Source: Burkholderia pyrrocinia
Lineage (GTDB): Bacteria; Pseudomonadota; Gammaproteobacteria; Burkholderiales; Burkholderiaceae
DNA: 64,000 nt
Assembly (NCBI RefSeq): GCF_001028665.1
Contig: NZ_CP011504.1
Coordinates: 496,001-560,000 of the forward strand
Direction of reading: 5' to 3'
Part shown: positions 43,410 to 51,887 of the stretch, piece by piece
Layout: every line of letters begins with the position of its first letter
How positions within the stretch are numbered: position 1 is the first letter of the stretch
The notes under the pieces: generated by a model
Told to the model about the DNA's origin: nothing
Database searches by the model: none
Seen by the model: only the letters and a program-made list of their open reading frames with translations
Translations under genes and position numbers: made by a program

Positions 43410-44534
43410 ATGACAGGCTTCATCGACACCTTCACGCTCGGCGGCCCGGGCCCGACGATCGCGATCAAGGACACGATCGACATCGCCGGCCATCCGACCC
43501 GCGCGGCAAGCCGCGCGCTCGCCGATGCGCCGCCCGCAGCAGAACACGCGGACGTGGTCCGCCTGCTGCTCGACGCGGGCTGGCAGATCGCCGGCAAGGC
43601 GAACATGCACGAACTCGCGTTCGGCATGACCGGCATCAACGACTACACGGGCACGCCCGTCAATCCGCAGGACGCATCGCGCATTCCGGGCGGCTCGTCG
43701 AGCGGTTCCGCATCGCTCGTCGGGCTCGGCGCGGTCGATGCGGCGCTCGGCACCGACACGGGCGGCTCGATTCGCGGGCCGGCCGCGTGCTGCGGCGTGG
43801 TCGGGCTGAAGCCGACGTTCGGCCGCGTGTCGCGGCGCGGCGTGGCACCCGTCGACACCACGCTCGATTGCGTCGGGCCGTTCGCGCGCGACGTACGCAC
43901 ACTGGCCGCGGCGATGGCCGCAATCGCGCCGGGCTTCGATCGTGCGTGTGCAGCAGCATCGTCCGCAGACTGCACGGTTGCGCAAATCACCATCAATGCC
44001 GACCCGGCGATCAAAGCTGCGCTCGATGCGGCGGTACGCGCATCGGGCCTGCGCTCGCACGCGATCGTGCTCGACGGGATGCCGGCCGCGTTCGCCGCGG
44101 GGCTCGCGGTGATCAACGCGGAAACGTCGCGCGCGTTCGGCCATCTGGTCGCGACAGCCAAACTCGGCGCCGATCTCGATGCGCGGCTGCGCACGGCCGC
44201 GACGACGACGCCTGTGGCGCTCGCCGAAGCCGAAGCCGTCCGCGCGCGCTTCACCGCGCAGGTCGACGCCGCGCTCGAACACGCGGACGTGCTGGTCCTG
44301 CCGACGCTGCCCGCGCTGCCGATCACGCTGCAGCAAGCACGCGACGGCGTATCGGTCATTGCGATGTCGTCGCTGATCCGGCCGTTCAACCTGAGCGGCC
44401 ATCCGGCGCTCAGCATGCCGCTGCCGCTGGCCGGTTCGCCGCTGAAGGCCGGCTTGCAGATCGTCGGACGCAAGGGCGCGGACGAACAGGTATGCGCGAT
44501 CGCGGCACACTTCGAAGCGGCACTCGCCGCATGA
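43410..44534 (+). CDS. iacH: IacH-like amidase-signature enzyme
   Basis: A 374-residue amidase-signature protein with the Ser-Ser-Lys triad: Lys in TIAIKDTIDIAG, cis-Ser and nucleophile in GGSSSGSASLVGLGAVDAALGTDTGGSI (seen as GGSSSGSAS and TDTGGSIRGPAACCG). It is shorter than GatA (about 480), as is usual for this subgroup. IacH is annotated as an amidase in known clusters; it may cleave an opened indole ring product. It begins 25 bases after iacI. Confidence 0.85.
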   Translation: MTGFIDTFTLGGPGPTIAIKDTIDIAGHPTRAASRALADAPPAAEHADVVRLLLDAGWQIAGKANMHELAFGMTGINDYTGTPVNPQDASRIPGGSSSGSASLVGLGAVDAALGTDTGGSIRGPAACCGVVGLKPTFGRVSRRGVAPVDTTLDCVGPFARDVRTLAAAMAAIAPGFDRACAAASSADCTVAQITINADPAIKAALDAAVRASGLRSHAIVLDGMPAAFAAGLAVINAETSRAFGHLVATAKLGADLDARLRTAATTTPVALAEAEAVRARFTAQVDAALEHADVLVLPTLPALPITLQQARDGVSVIAMSSLIRPFNLSGHPALSMPLPLAGSPLKAGLQIVGRKGADEQVCAIAAHFEAALAA

Positions 44535-44593
44535 ACCACGATGCGGACGCAGCTATGACAAGCGCGCGCCCGCAAACCAGGGAATCACGCACC

Positions 44594-45337
44594 ATGTCAG
44601 ATCGAGTCGTCCTAGTCACCGGCGCCGCGCGCGGGCTCGGCGCCGTCATCGCCGAACGCTTTCATGCAGCCGGCTACCGCGTCGCACTGGCCGATATCGC
44701 CGCCGACGCGATTCATGCACACGCACGCGAACTCGACCCGAGCGGCGAACGCGCGATCGCATTGCCTCTCGATGTCACGTCGAAGCGCGATTTCGAAACC
44801 GCGCGCGATGCACTCGTCGCACGCTGGGGCGCGATCGACGTGCTCGTCAACAACGCGGGCGCATCGAAGGTCGTGCCGGCGATGGAGATCACGGCCGAGC
44901 AGTTCGACCAGGTGATCGACGTGAACCTGCGCAGCGTGCTGTTCGGCTGCCAGGTGTTCGGCCAGTACTTCGCGACGCGCGGCGCGGGCCGCATCGTCAA
45001 CATCGCATCGCTCGCCGGGCAGAACGGCGGCTCGGCGACGGGCGCGCACTACGCGGCCGCGAAAGGCGGCACGCTGACGCTGACCAAGGTGTTCGCGCGC
45101 GATCTCGCAGCGCACGGCGTGACCGTCAACGCGATCTCGCCGGGCCCGCTCGATCTGCCGATCGTGCATGAAAGCGTCGCGCCGGAAAAACTGCGTCAGG
45201 TGCTCGCGAGCCTGCCGGGCGGCAAGCTCGGGTCGGCCGGCTTCGTTGCGGACGCAGCCGTGCTGCTCGCGTCGGGCGACGCGCATTTCGCGAACGGCGC
45301 GTGCTGGGATATCAACGGCGGGTTGTACATGCGCTGA
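44594..45337 (+). CDS. iacE: IacE-like short-chain dehydrogenase
   Basis: A 247-residue SDR. TGAARGLG is the NAD-binding motif (residues 9-16), NNAG the structural motif, the catalytic Ser is in NIASLAGQ, and the usual Y-x3-K appears as YAAAKGG. The product loop SPGPLDLPI follows. IacE works together with IacA in the first oxidations of indole-acetate. An in-frame ATG at 44555 is an alternative start; GGGA nine bases before this one supports the shorter form. Confidence 0.87.
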   Translation: MSDRVVLVTGAARGLGAVIAERFHAAGYRVALADIAADAIHAHARELDPSGERAIALPLDVTSKRDFETARDALVARWGAIDVLVNNAGASKVVPAMEITAEQFDQVIDVNLRSVLFGCQVFGQYFATRGAGRIVNIASLAGQNGGSATGAHYAAAKGGTLTLTKVFARDLAAHGVTVNAISPGPLDLPIVHESVAPEKLRQVLASLPGGKLGSAGFVADAAVLLASGDAHFANGACWDINGGLYMR

Positions 45338-45427
45338 GCGTCGGTACGCGCCGATTGTGCGGTGCCGGCCGGTGCCGCGCGCGGGCACGTTCGGATGCGG
45401 CTGCGTTCGTTTGCATACCGAACGTTG

Positions 45428-46060
45428 TCAGCGCGACGATTCCCCGTCGTCGCCCCACACGACCATCACGTCGCGCACGAGCGCGGCGATCGACGTCGCG
45501 CCGAGCTTCTCCTTGATACTCGCGCGATGCACGTCGACGGTCTTCACGCTGATCGACAGGTCCGACGCGATCTGCTTGCTGCCCTTGCCGTCGACCACGC
45601 CGCGCAGCACTTCCTTCTCGCGTGCGGTCAGCGCATCGAGCCGCTGGCGCAGCTCGCGATGGCGCTGGCCGACCGCATGCCGCTGCTGCGCGAGCCGCAG
45701 CGCGCGCTGCACGCGTTCGAGCATCTGCTGCGAGTTGTACGGCTTCTCGACGAAGTCGATCGCGCCGTTCTGCAACGCACGCACCGACATCGGAATGTCG
45801 CCGTGCCCGCTGACGAAGATCACCGGCAACGTCGCGCCGCGCTCATTCAGTTCCGCCTGCACGTCGAAGCCGCTTTTCTCCGGCATCCGCACGTCGAGCA
45901 CCAGGCACGCGGGCAGGTTCACGTCGAAGCGCGCGAGAAAGTCGGCGGCGTTCGCGAACCCTTCGGACGCGATGCCGACCGATTCGAGCAACCACGCGAG
46001 CGACGTGCGCATGCCGCTGTCGTCGTCGACGATGTATACGATCGGTGCGGGTGACGTCAT
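45428..46060 (-). CDS. FixJ/TodT-type response regulator of the iac-type cluster
   Basis: A 210-residue regulator. The receiver domain has D12/D13 (YIVDDDSG), phospho-acceptor D56 (LVLDVRMP), T/S in FVSGHGD and K in VEKPYN; the C-terminal LuxR helix-turn-helix is LTAREKEVLRGVVDGKGSKQ and SVKTVDVHRASI. A TTG at 46078 could add six residues. It pairs with the PAS kinase at 39.5-40.9 kb and lies divergent from the flavin reductase gene. Confidence 0.87.
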   Translation of the reverse strand: MTSPAPIVYIVDDDSGMRTSLAWLLESVGIASEGFANAADFLARFDVNLPACLVLDVRMPEKSGFDVQAELNERGATLPVIFVSGHGDIPMSVRALQNGAIDFVEKPYNSQQMLERVQRALRLAQQRHAVGQRHRELRQRLDALTAREKEVLRGVVDGKGSKQIASDLSISVKTVDVHRASIKEKLGATSIAALVRDVMVVWGDDGESSR

Positions 46061-46412
46061 CGCGGGTGTCTCGCTCAATATCGGTATGGGTATCGCACGC
46101 GCCGCGCAGGGGGCCGGTTGCCGGCTCGTCGCGAGCGTCGTTCGCTGGGGGTGTGCGGCACATCATAACGAGCCGAAAACCCGCTGAACACCCTTTTACC
46201 TGCCCCGCGAACGCGCAATCGCGCTTTTTTTCGCGCAGCGCGCCGCGCATCTAGGTAGAACCTTTAGACGCGTTGGCGAGAACGCCATCTCCACCGTCAA
46301 TCGTGCGAATGGTCGGCCGCATTTTCGCGACGTACGCTTGCGTCATCGTCGGCGATCGACCGCTGCACCGGCAGCGCGCACGATCGCCGCATTCGTCGAC
46401 CCAGGAGCGTCC
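46061..46412. promoter_or_regulatory. 352-base divergent region before iacG
   Basis: The region separates the response regulator (minus) and flavin reductase (plus). A short inverted motif, AGGT-AGA-ACCT (46253-46263), is embedded in CTAGGTAGAACCTTTAG and is the only AT-rich block. It is a candidate site for the regulator. No gene is seen. Confidence 0.4.
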
Positions 46413-46976
46413 ATGTCCGCCACATCCTCCACGATCTCCCCGCCCGCCAGCGCGCGGCCTGCACGCGTCGAACCGACCGACGCGCAGAAGGCGTTCCGGC
46501 AAGCGATGGCCCACCTCGGCGCGGCCGTCAACGTGATCACCACCGCCGGGCCGCACGGCCGCTGCGGGATCACCGCGAGCGCCGTGTGCTCCGTCACCGA
46601 TGCGCCGCCGACGCTGCTCGTGTGCCTGAACCGGTCGAGCGCGATGCACGCGACCTTCGAGCGCAACCGCCATGTCTGCATCAACGTGCTGCCGGCCGAG
46701 CACGAACTGCTCGCGCGGCATTTCGCGGGGCTCACCGACCTGCCGATGGAGCGGCGCTTCGAGCTGCCCGTGTGGGATCGCGGCGAGCAGGACGTGCCCG
46801 TGCTGCGCGACGCGCTCGCGAGCCTGCAGGGCACGATCGCCGAAATGAAGGAAGTCGGCTCGCATTCGGTGATGTTCATCGAAGCGACGTCGATCCGCGT
46901 GCGCGACGACGGCGACAGCCTCATCTACTTCAGCCGCGCGTTCCATCGCGTGTCGCGCACGGCGTGCGTGCGGTGA
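46413..46976 (+). CDS. iacG: IacG-like flavin reductase
   Basis: A 187-residue flavin reductase of the HpaC/FMN-binding split-barrel family. FRQAMAHLGAAVNVITTAG, GITASAVCSVTDAPPTLLVC and RNRHVCINVLPAEHELLARH are its landmarks, and the GSHSVMFIE block near the C-terminus is typical. It would supply reduced flavin to the IacA-type monooxygenase. CCAGGAGCG precedes the ATG. It is separated from the other catabolic genes by the regulator gene. Confidence 0.87.
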   Translation: MSATSSTISPPASARPARVEPTDAQKAFRQAMAHLGAAVNVITTAGPHGRCGITASAVCSVTDAPPTLLVCLNRSSAMHATFERNRHVCINVLPAEHELLARHFAGLTDLPMERRFELPVWDRGEQDVPVLRDALASLQGTIAEMKEVGSHSVMFIEATSIRVRDDGDSLIYFSRAFHRVSRTACVR

Positions 46977-46987
46977 CCTTCGCTTGA

Positions 46988-48238
46988 CTACGCAGCGGCC
47001 CGCAATGCACGCTGCCCGGCCGCGAGCGCGGCGCCCGCGAACAGCGTCAGCGCCGAATACACGAGCCCGCGCGCGAGCCCTGCGCTGTCCGACACCCAGC
47101 CGATCGCGACCGGCCCGGCAATCTGACCGAACGCGAAAACCGTCGTGAACGCGCTGATCCCTTTCGCCCAGCCGTCGGGCGGCAGGTTGTGCCGCACGAA
47201 CGCGGTCGTCGATGCAACGGCCGACAGGAACGTCGCGCCGAACAGCACGCCCGATGCGAACGCGGCGGCCGGATGCACGAACATCGCGGGCATCAGCGTC
47301 GCGATGCCGAGCAGCGCGTTGAGCACGGCCAGCGCCTGGCCGCCGCGCATCCGGTCGAGCAACCGCGACCACAGCCGCGCCGACACGACGGTCGCGACGC
47401 CGAGCATCACGTAGAACGCTGCTACCACCGTGCCGCTCATCCCCGCGCCGCGCAGCAGCGCGACGATGAACGTCATGTAGCCGATATAACCGACGCCGAA
47501 CAGGCCGTAGCCGGCCAGCGCGAGCGCGAAGCGAGCGGGGCTCGCGGTGACGGCCTCCACCGCGCCGTCGCGCGGCGCGGCCTGTCCCGCATGCTCGCGC
47601 TCGATACGACGCGCGGCCGACACGGCCACCGCCGAGAACAGCACGCACGCGAACGCGAGCGCAAACCATGCGGGCTGCCAGCCGTGCACGCCATGCGTAA
47701 GCGTGGCCGGTACGAGCAGCGACGACGCGACGATGCCCCACCCCGTACCGCCGTAATAGAGACCGAGCAGCAGCCCCGCATCGCGCGGCGACGCCGACGC
47801 GAGCCGCGCGGCCAGCACTCCGCCGCTGATGAAGATCAACGCGCTGCCGACGCCGGTCGCGAGCCGCTGCACGAGCAGCGCGTGCATGGCCGACGTGAAC
47901 CCGCATGCGGCCATCAGCAACGCGGTCAATGCGCAGCCGGCCGCGAGCAGCGTGCCCGCGCGCCAGCGCCGCGACAGCAACGGAAACGCGAGCGCGCCGA
48001 TCAGGTAGCCCGCGGCGTTTGCCGTGTTCAGCGCGCCGGCCTGCGCGAACGTCCAGCCGAGATCGGCCTTCATCGGCGGCAACAACAGCGCATACGAAAA
48101 ACGCGCGAGGCCGAGCGCGATCGCGCTGCCGAGCGACAGGCAGATCGCGAGCCGCCACGCGGCCATGCGGTCGGGTTCGGTTGCGCCGGCGTCCGGCCGC
48201 GACGGGCCGGCACGCTCCGGTTGCAGCGCTGTGGGCAT
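46988..48238 (-). CDS. YbfB/YjiJ-family MFS transporter
   Basis: A 416-residue membrane protein with about 12 helices. LGLARFSYALLLPPMKADLGW in helix 1 is the signature of the YbfB/YjiJ group of major facilitators. It converges on the iacG gene with 11 bases between stops, so it could serve the auxin cluster. Equally, it is divergent from the small peptide gene at 48.7 kb and could export its product. Substrate unknown. Confidence 0.82.
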   Translation of the reverse strand: MPTALQPERAGPSRPDAGATEPDRMAAWRLAICLSLGSAIALGLARFSYALLLPPMKADLGWTFAQAGALNTANAAGYLIGALAFPLLSRRWRAGTLLAAGCALTALLMAACGFTSAMHALLVQRLATGVGSALIFISGGVLAARLASASPRDAGLLLGLYYGGTGWGIVASSLLVPATLTHGVHGWQPAWFALAFACVLFSAVAVSAARRIEREHAGQAAPRDGAVEAVTASPARFALALAGYGLFGVGYIGYMTFIVALLRGAGMSGTVVAAFYVMLGVATVVSARLWSRLLDRMRGGQALAVLNALLGIATLMPAMFVHPAAAFASGVLFGATFLSAVASTTAFVRHNLPPDGWAKGISAFTTVFAFGQIAGPVAIGWVSDSAGLARGLVYSALTLFAGAALAAGQRALRAAA

Positions 48239-48717
48239 CAGGTCGTCTCCATCGTTGTTCGGGTCGTGCCGCCGGGACGGCGGCGCGCGCGGCCGCGGCC
48301 GTCGCGCAAGATCGTCCGATGGTGCCAGAAATCCGGGGGCGCCGCCGCGCGCGGCCAGGCGCGCGGTTGCCATGCGCAATCGTCTTTCATGAATGACGCG
48401 ATTCGAAATGATCGACGCCATTGCATTTCCGATTTAAAAAAATCGCCGGAATCAATCAACCGACCACGATCCCGATAATTGGAAAATCAGGTCGGTCCCG
48501 TTATTCGATTTATCTGCCTTTTTCCCGCATCGTCTGCCGAAATTCTCCGTGTTTAGCAGGCTTCGGCTAAAAATCTCGCAACGCATTGCATTCGTAAATT
48601 CGTCAGACTATTATCGACGCCACTCGTCCGGAATTCACAAAATTCCGGATGAGGAGCGGCATTCTTTTAGCCGTACTTTCATGTTGAATCACTCATGTTC
48701 ACCACAGGAGAATTAAC
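48239..48717. promoter_or_regulatory. 479-base divergent region with promoter and 5' leader of the peptide gene
   Basis: From 48400 the sequence becomes markedly AT-rich. A sigma-70-like promoter is seen: TTGCAT (48586-48591), 17-base spacer, TATTAT (48609-48614). The predicted leader of about 95 bases contains a hairpin: TCCGGAATT (48627-48635) against AATTCCGGA (48641-48649). ACAGGAG lies eight bases before the ATG. Confidence 0.65.
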
Positions 48718-48840
48718 ATGCAGGACACCCAGCAGATCGAATTGCTTGACTGGATGCAGGAAGACACGCACCCCGAGGCCGTCGACATGATGGTCGAGGA
48801 CGCCGTGGTGCCGTTCGGCACCGCGCTCTGGCCGGTCTGA
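48718..48840 (+). CDS. 40-residue peptide gene, possible ribosomal peptide precursor
   Basis: A short gene encoding an acidic 40-residue peptide: MQDTQQIELLDWMQEDTHPE then AVDMMVEDAVVPFGTALWPV. The first 30 residues hold eight acidic and no basic residues apart from one His and look like a leader; the last ten (VPFGTALWPV) are uncharged and aromatic, like a core peptide. The ribosome site ACAGGAGAATTAAC is near ideal and a good promoter lies upstream. A 24-bp perfect palindrome separates it from the peptidase-like gene. I do not recognise a family. It could instead be a small structural or regulatory protein. Confidence 0.7.
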   Translation: MQDTQQIELLDWMQEDTHPEAVDMMVEDAVVPFGTALWPV

Positions 48841-48857
48841 GCGGGCCACCCGTTCTC

Positions 48858-48881
48858 GCGGAAGGGCCGCGGCCCTTCCGC
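48858..48881 (+). terminator. 24-bp perfect palindrome between peptide and peptidase-like genes
   Basis: The 24 bases starting GCGGAAGGGCC and ending GGCCCTTCCGC are fully self-complementary. The palindrome starts 18 bases after the peptide stop and ends 19 bases before the next start. Lacking a T-run, it may act as a partial terminator or RNA-processing stem that makes the peptide message more abundant than the enzyme message. Confidence 0.6.
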
Positions 48882-48899
48882 CGCTTCCGGAGACACGCA

Positions 48900-49852
48900 T
48901 GCTGAACCTGCACCGCGCACTCGGCTTTCATCCCGCGCTGCGCGACAAGCTTGCGCGCGGCGAGTCGGGAAAACTGCTGGTCGGCCATGACACCCGCAAC
49001 CGCGACATCGCGTTGCGCGCGTTTGCCGCCCTGCCCGATTCGCTCGACGCGACTACCCTCTGTCTCGAAACCACCCCGCCCGCCGACATCGCCGCCGCGC
49101 TCGATCGCGCCGACCTGTTCGTGCTGCTGTACGACTCGTCGTGCCTGCCGACGCCGTCGCCGAGCGGGCCGCCGTTCCTCGCCGCGATCCGCCCCGCGAT
49201 CGTCGAGCACTGGAGCAAGTCGGTTTTATTCAAGGATTACGGCCCGCATCTCGACGAGGCATTCGCCGAATCGCTCGACGACATCGCCGCACGCAACGGC
49301 CGGCTGATCGACGCGGCCGCGCGCGCATCGCAGATCCGCTTCATCGACGAAGCCGGCAACACGCTGACGGGCTCGCTCGCGCCGGACCAGAAATGGACGA
49401 GCGTGGATGGCATGGGCAATCTCGACGTCGTGCCCGGCGAGATCGCGACGCACGTCACCGACCTGAACGGCTCGGTCGTGTTCAGCGGCACGTTTCTCGG
49501 CACCGTGCCGTTCGCGATCAAGTACAAGGTGGTCGAGCGGCTCGCGACGCTGCGGGTCGAGAACAGCACGATCGTCGATTTCGACAGCGACGACGCGGGC
49601 TTCCGGCGCGACTTCTCGACCTATCTCGACCGGCACGCGAATCACCGGCGGATCGAGGAATTCGGCATCGGCACGAACCTCGGGATCCGCGGGCTGTACG
49701 GCCGCAATGCAGGTTTCGAGGAGCGCCATCCGGGCCTGCATCTCGGGCTCGGCGGCGGCGAGAACGGCAGCCATCATCTCGACCTGATCTTCGCGCGCGG
49801 CACGCTCGCGCTCGACGAACGGATCGTGTTCGACGGCGCGTTCGCCGTCTGA
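48900..49852 (+). CDS. M29 (aminopeptidase T)-like protein
   Basis: A protein of about 317 residues, beginning MLNLHRALGFHPALRDKLAR. The C-terminal half matches the M29 metallo-aminopeptidase pattern: DVVPGEIATH, a RRIEEFGIGTN segment with ligand-type Glu, and ENGSHHLDLIF with the H-x-D pair, then DERIVFDGAF. The N-terminal half is divergent from true aminopeptidase T and shorter. It directly follows the 40-residue peptide gene, so it may process or degrade that peptide. GGAGACAC precedes the ATG at about 48899-48901. Confidence 0.78.
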
Positions 49853-49868
49853 CGACGCGGCGACGTGC

Positions 49869-50378
49869 TCAGGCTTCGGCGGCCGCCGCGTCGCCGAGCC
49901 ACTTGAACATCACGAAGCAATCGACGAACCCGAGCCGCGCGTGGCGGTACGCGCGCGGCAGGCGACCGACGATTTCAAATCCCAGCTTCTGCCATAGCGC
50001 GACCGCGACCTCGTTCGTCGCGACCACCGAGTTGAACTGCATCGCGAGGAAACCTCGCTCGCGCGCGACCTGCTGCGAGTGCTCGCACATCAGGCGCGCG
50101 ACGCCGCGGCCGCGCGCGGCGTCGCTCACCATGTAGCCGCAGTTGCACACGTGATTGCCGGGCCCGGCCGCGTTCGCCTTCAGGTAGTACGAGCCGAGCA
50201 CCACGCCGTCCTCTTCGGCGATCCACGTGCAGAGCGGCGCGTCGAGCCACAGTGCGCGCGCCGCTTCGGGCGTCGGCGCGGGATCGAATGCATAGGTTTC
50301 CTGAGCGGCGACGATGGCGCGGTAGGTCGGCCAGAAGCGCGGAAAATCGTCCTCGGTCATCGGGCGAAGCGTGATCAT
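49869..50378 (-). CDS. GNAT-family N-acetyltransferase
   Basis: A 169-residue acetyltransferase: ITLRPMTEDDFPRFW, then CGYMVSDAARGRGVARLMCE, whose RGRGVA is the acetyl-CoA pyrophosphate loop (Q/R-x2-G-x-G/A), and FNSVVATNEVAVALWQKLGF near the end. This resembles the PhnO/YhhY-like and phosphinothricin-type groups. It converges on the M29-like gene with 16 bases between stops. Target unknown. Confidence 0.85.
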   Translation of the reverse strand: MITLRPMTEDDFPRFWPTYRAIVAAQETYAFDPAPTPEAARALWLDAPLCTWIAEEDGVVLGSYYLKANAAGPGNHVCNCGYMVSDAARGRGVARLMCEHSQQVARERGFLAMQFNSVVATNEVAVALWQKLGFEIVGRLPRAYRHARLGFVDCFVMFKWLGDAAAAEA

Positions 50379-50502
50379 GCGGGTTCTCTCGTGAAGGGGA
50401 TGTCGGCGGGAATGCACACGCGAATACAAACGATATCGCAACGACGCAAGCAACGCCGCGTATCGCCCGTTTCCGTGGAAAAGCAACAGGCCGTGCGGAG
50501 AC

Positions 50503-51534
50503 TCATGGACACTCCGCGTCGCGCAGCGCCGCACTTCGATACGCGCCCGGCGGCACGCCGTACCAACGCTTGAACGCCTGCGAGAAACTCGACAGGTCGC
50601 TGAAACCGAGCTGCTCGGCCACTTCCGCGAGCGACAGGCGCGCATCGCCGAGCAGCGTCTCGGCCATCGCGCCGCGCGCCTGCGCGAGCAGCACGCGAAA
50701 CGTCGTACCTTCTTCCTGCAGCCGGCGCTTGAGCGTGCGCGGGCTCGTGTTCATCAGCCGCGCCATGTCCTCGAGCGAAAACGGTGCGGTGCCGGGCGTC
50801 GCGCTCAGGTACTGACGCACCATCTCCGACGTGCCCACGCGTGCGCGCCGCGCTTCGACCAGTTGGCCGCACATCTGCTCGCACATCGACACCGTCAGCG
50901 GATTCGCGTGCGGCAGGGGCCGGTCGAGAAACGCGCGCTCGAACGCGAGGCTGTTCGAGCGCGCCGAGAAAACCGGCTCGATGCCGGCGATGTGCGGCAC
51001 AGCGAGCGACGGTGTACGCGCGGCCTGCAGCGTGAAGCGCGACAACGCGAAATCGCCGCTGGCGATTTCCTGCAGCAGCACGGCCGCGGCCATCATGTCG
51101 CGTTCGACGAGGAACCGGCTCAGGCCGCCGTCGAGTTCCGGCGCGCCGAAATTGAGCACACCCGTCTCCGGCTCCTCGCGGTACGTGATGACGGTGAACG
51201 CGTACGTGAGCGGCAGGAAGCGCATCGCCAGCGCGAGCGCGTCGCGCGCGGTCGCGCTCGCGATCAGCCCGTAGCCCCACACGCCGTACGCGGAGAAGTG
51301 GTAACGCCGGCCGACCTCGAACCCGAGGCCCTGCGCACGCCCGAGCGCGCGCAGCAGGTTGCCGGTCAGCCGCAGTTCCTGCGCGGCCGTCACCTCGACT
51401 TTAGGATCGTCGAGCTGCGCATTCCCGAGGCCCGTGCCGGCCAGCAGTTTCGCGTGCGGCACGCCGCGTTCGTCGCCGAAATCGACCAGCAGCCGGGCGC
51501 TGGCCGGACTCCGGGTGAAGTCCCAGAAGCTCAT
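50503..51534 (-). CDS. AraC-family regulator (arabinose-binding-domain type)
   Basis: A 343-residue regulator. The N-terminal domain (to about 190) is of the OruR/ArgR-like AraC type (GLGFEVGRRYHFSAYGVWGY). The C-terminal HTH pair is FSLEDMARLMNTSPRTLKRR and LSLAEVAEQLGFSDLSSFSQ with AFKRWYGVPP. It is divergent from the GMC oxidoreductase/monooxygenase operon and probably activates it. Confidence 0.87.
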   Translation of the reverse strand: MSFWDFTRSPASARLLVDFGDERGVPHAKLLAGTGLGNAQLDDPKVEVTAAQELRLTGNLLRALGRAQGLGFEVGRRYHFSAYGVWGYGLIASATARDALALAMRFLPLTYAFTVITYREEPETGVLNFGAPELDGGLSRFLVERDMMAAAVLLQEIASGDFALSRFTLQAARTPSLAVPHIAGIEPVFSARSNSLAFERAFLDRPLPHANPLTVSMCEQMCGQLVEARRARVGTSEMVRQYLSATPGTAPFSLEDMARLMNTSPRTLKRRLQEEGTTFRVLLAQARGAMAETLLGDARLSLAEVAEQLGFSDLSSFSQAFKRWYGVPPGAYRSAALRDAECP

Positions 51535-51678
51535 GCGGAGAAACCCTCGAAGCGCCGATTTGGCCCAAATACTAAAACAATTGTCCCGAAGCAGCATTGG
51601 TGTTTTCCCATGCGGCCAGCACCATCGGCGTCATCCAGTCGTCGTCCGAGCGACGCCAACGCCCCCGGAGGAGACACC

Positions 51679-51861
51679 ATGCGACCGATTCGCCCGACCG
51701 ATCCCGCAGCCCGTTTCGAACGCCGACGCGAAGCGTTCACCCGCGACCGCACCCTGCCGCTCGCGATCCGCGTGTCGCCTCCCGATTGCCGGTGCGCGCG
51801 GTTCGATGCGCGCGGCACCGCCATCGTGCTGCGCGAGCGCGTGCCGACTCGCATCGCTTGA
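51679..51861 (+). CDS. 60-residue Arg-rich small protein upstream of the GMC gene
   Basis: A short reading with a strong CGGAGGAG ribosome site eight bases before the ATG. The product is very Arg-rich (RFERRREAFTRDRTLPLAIR) with one Cys pair (CRC) and no domain. It ends 26 bases before the next gene. The ribosome site is the main support; a leader peptide for the operon is possible. Confidence 0.4.
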   Translation: MRPIRPTDPAARFERRREAFTRDRTLPLAIRVSPPDCRCARFDARGTAIVLRERVPTRIA

Positions 51862-51887
51862 TCCATCGACCATCAGGAGACGATTCA

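Noticed and set aside
46213..46231. GCGC-AATC-GCGC followed by seven Ts as a terminator
   Set aside because: Only a four-base stem, and no plus-strand gene lies upstream to be terminated.
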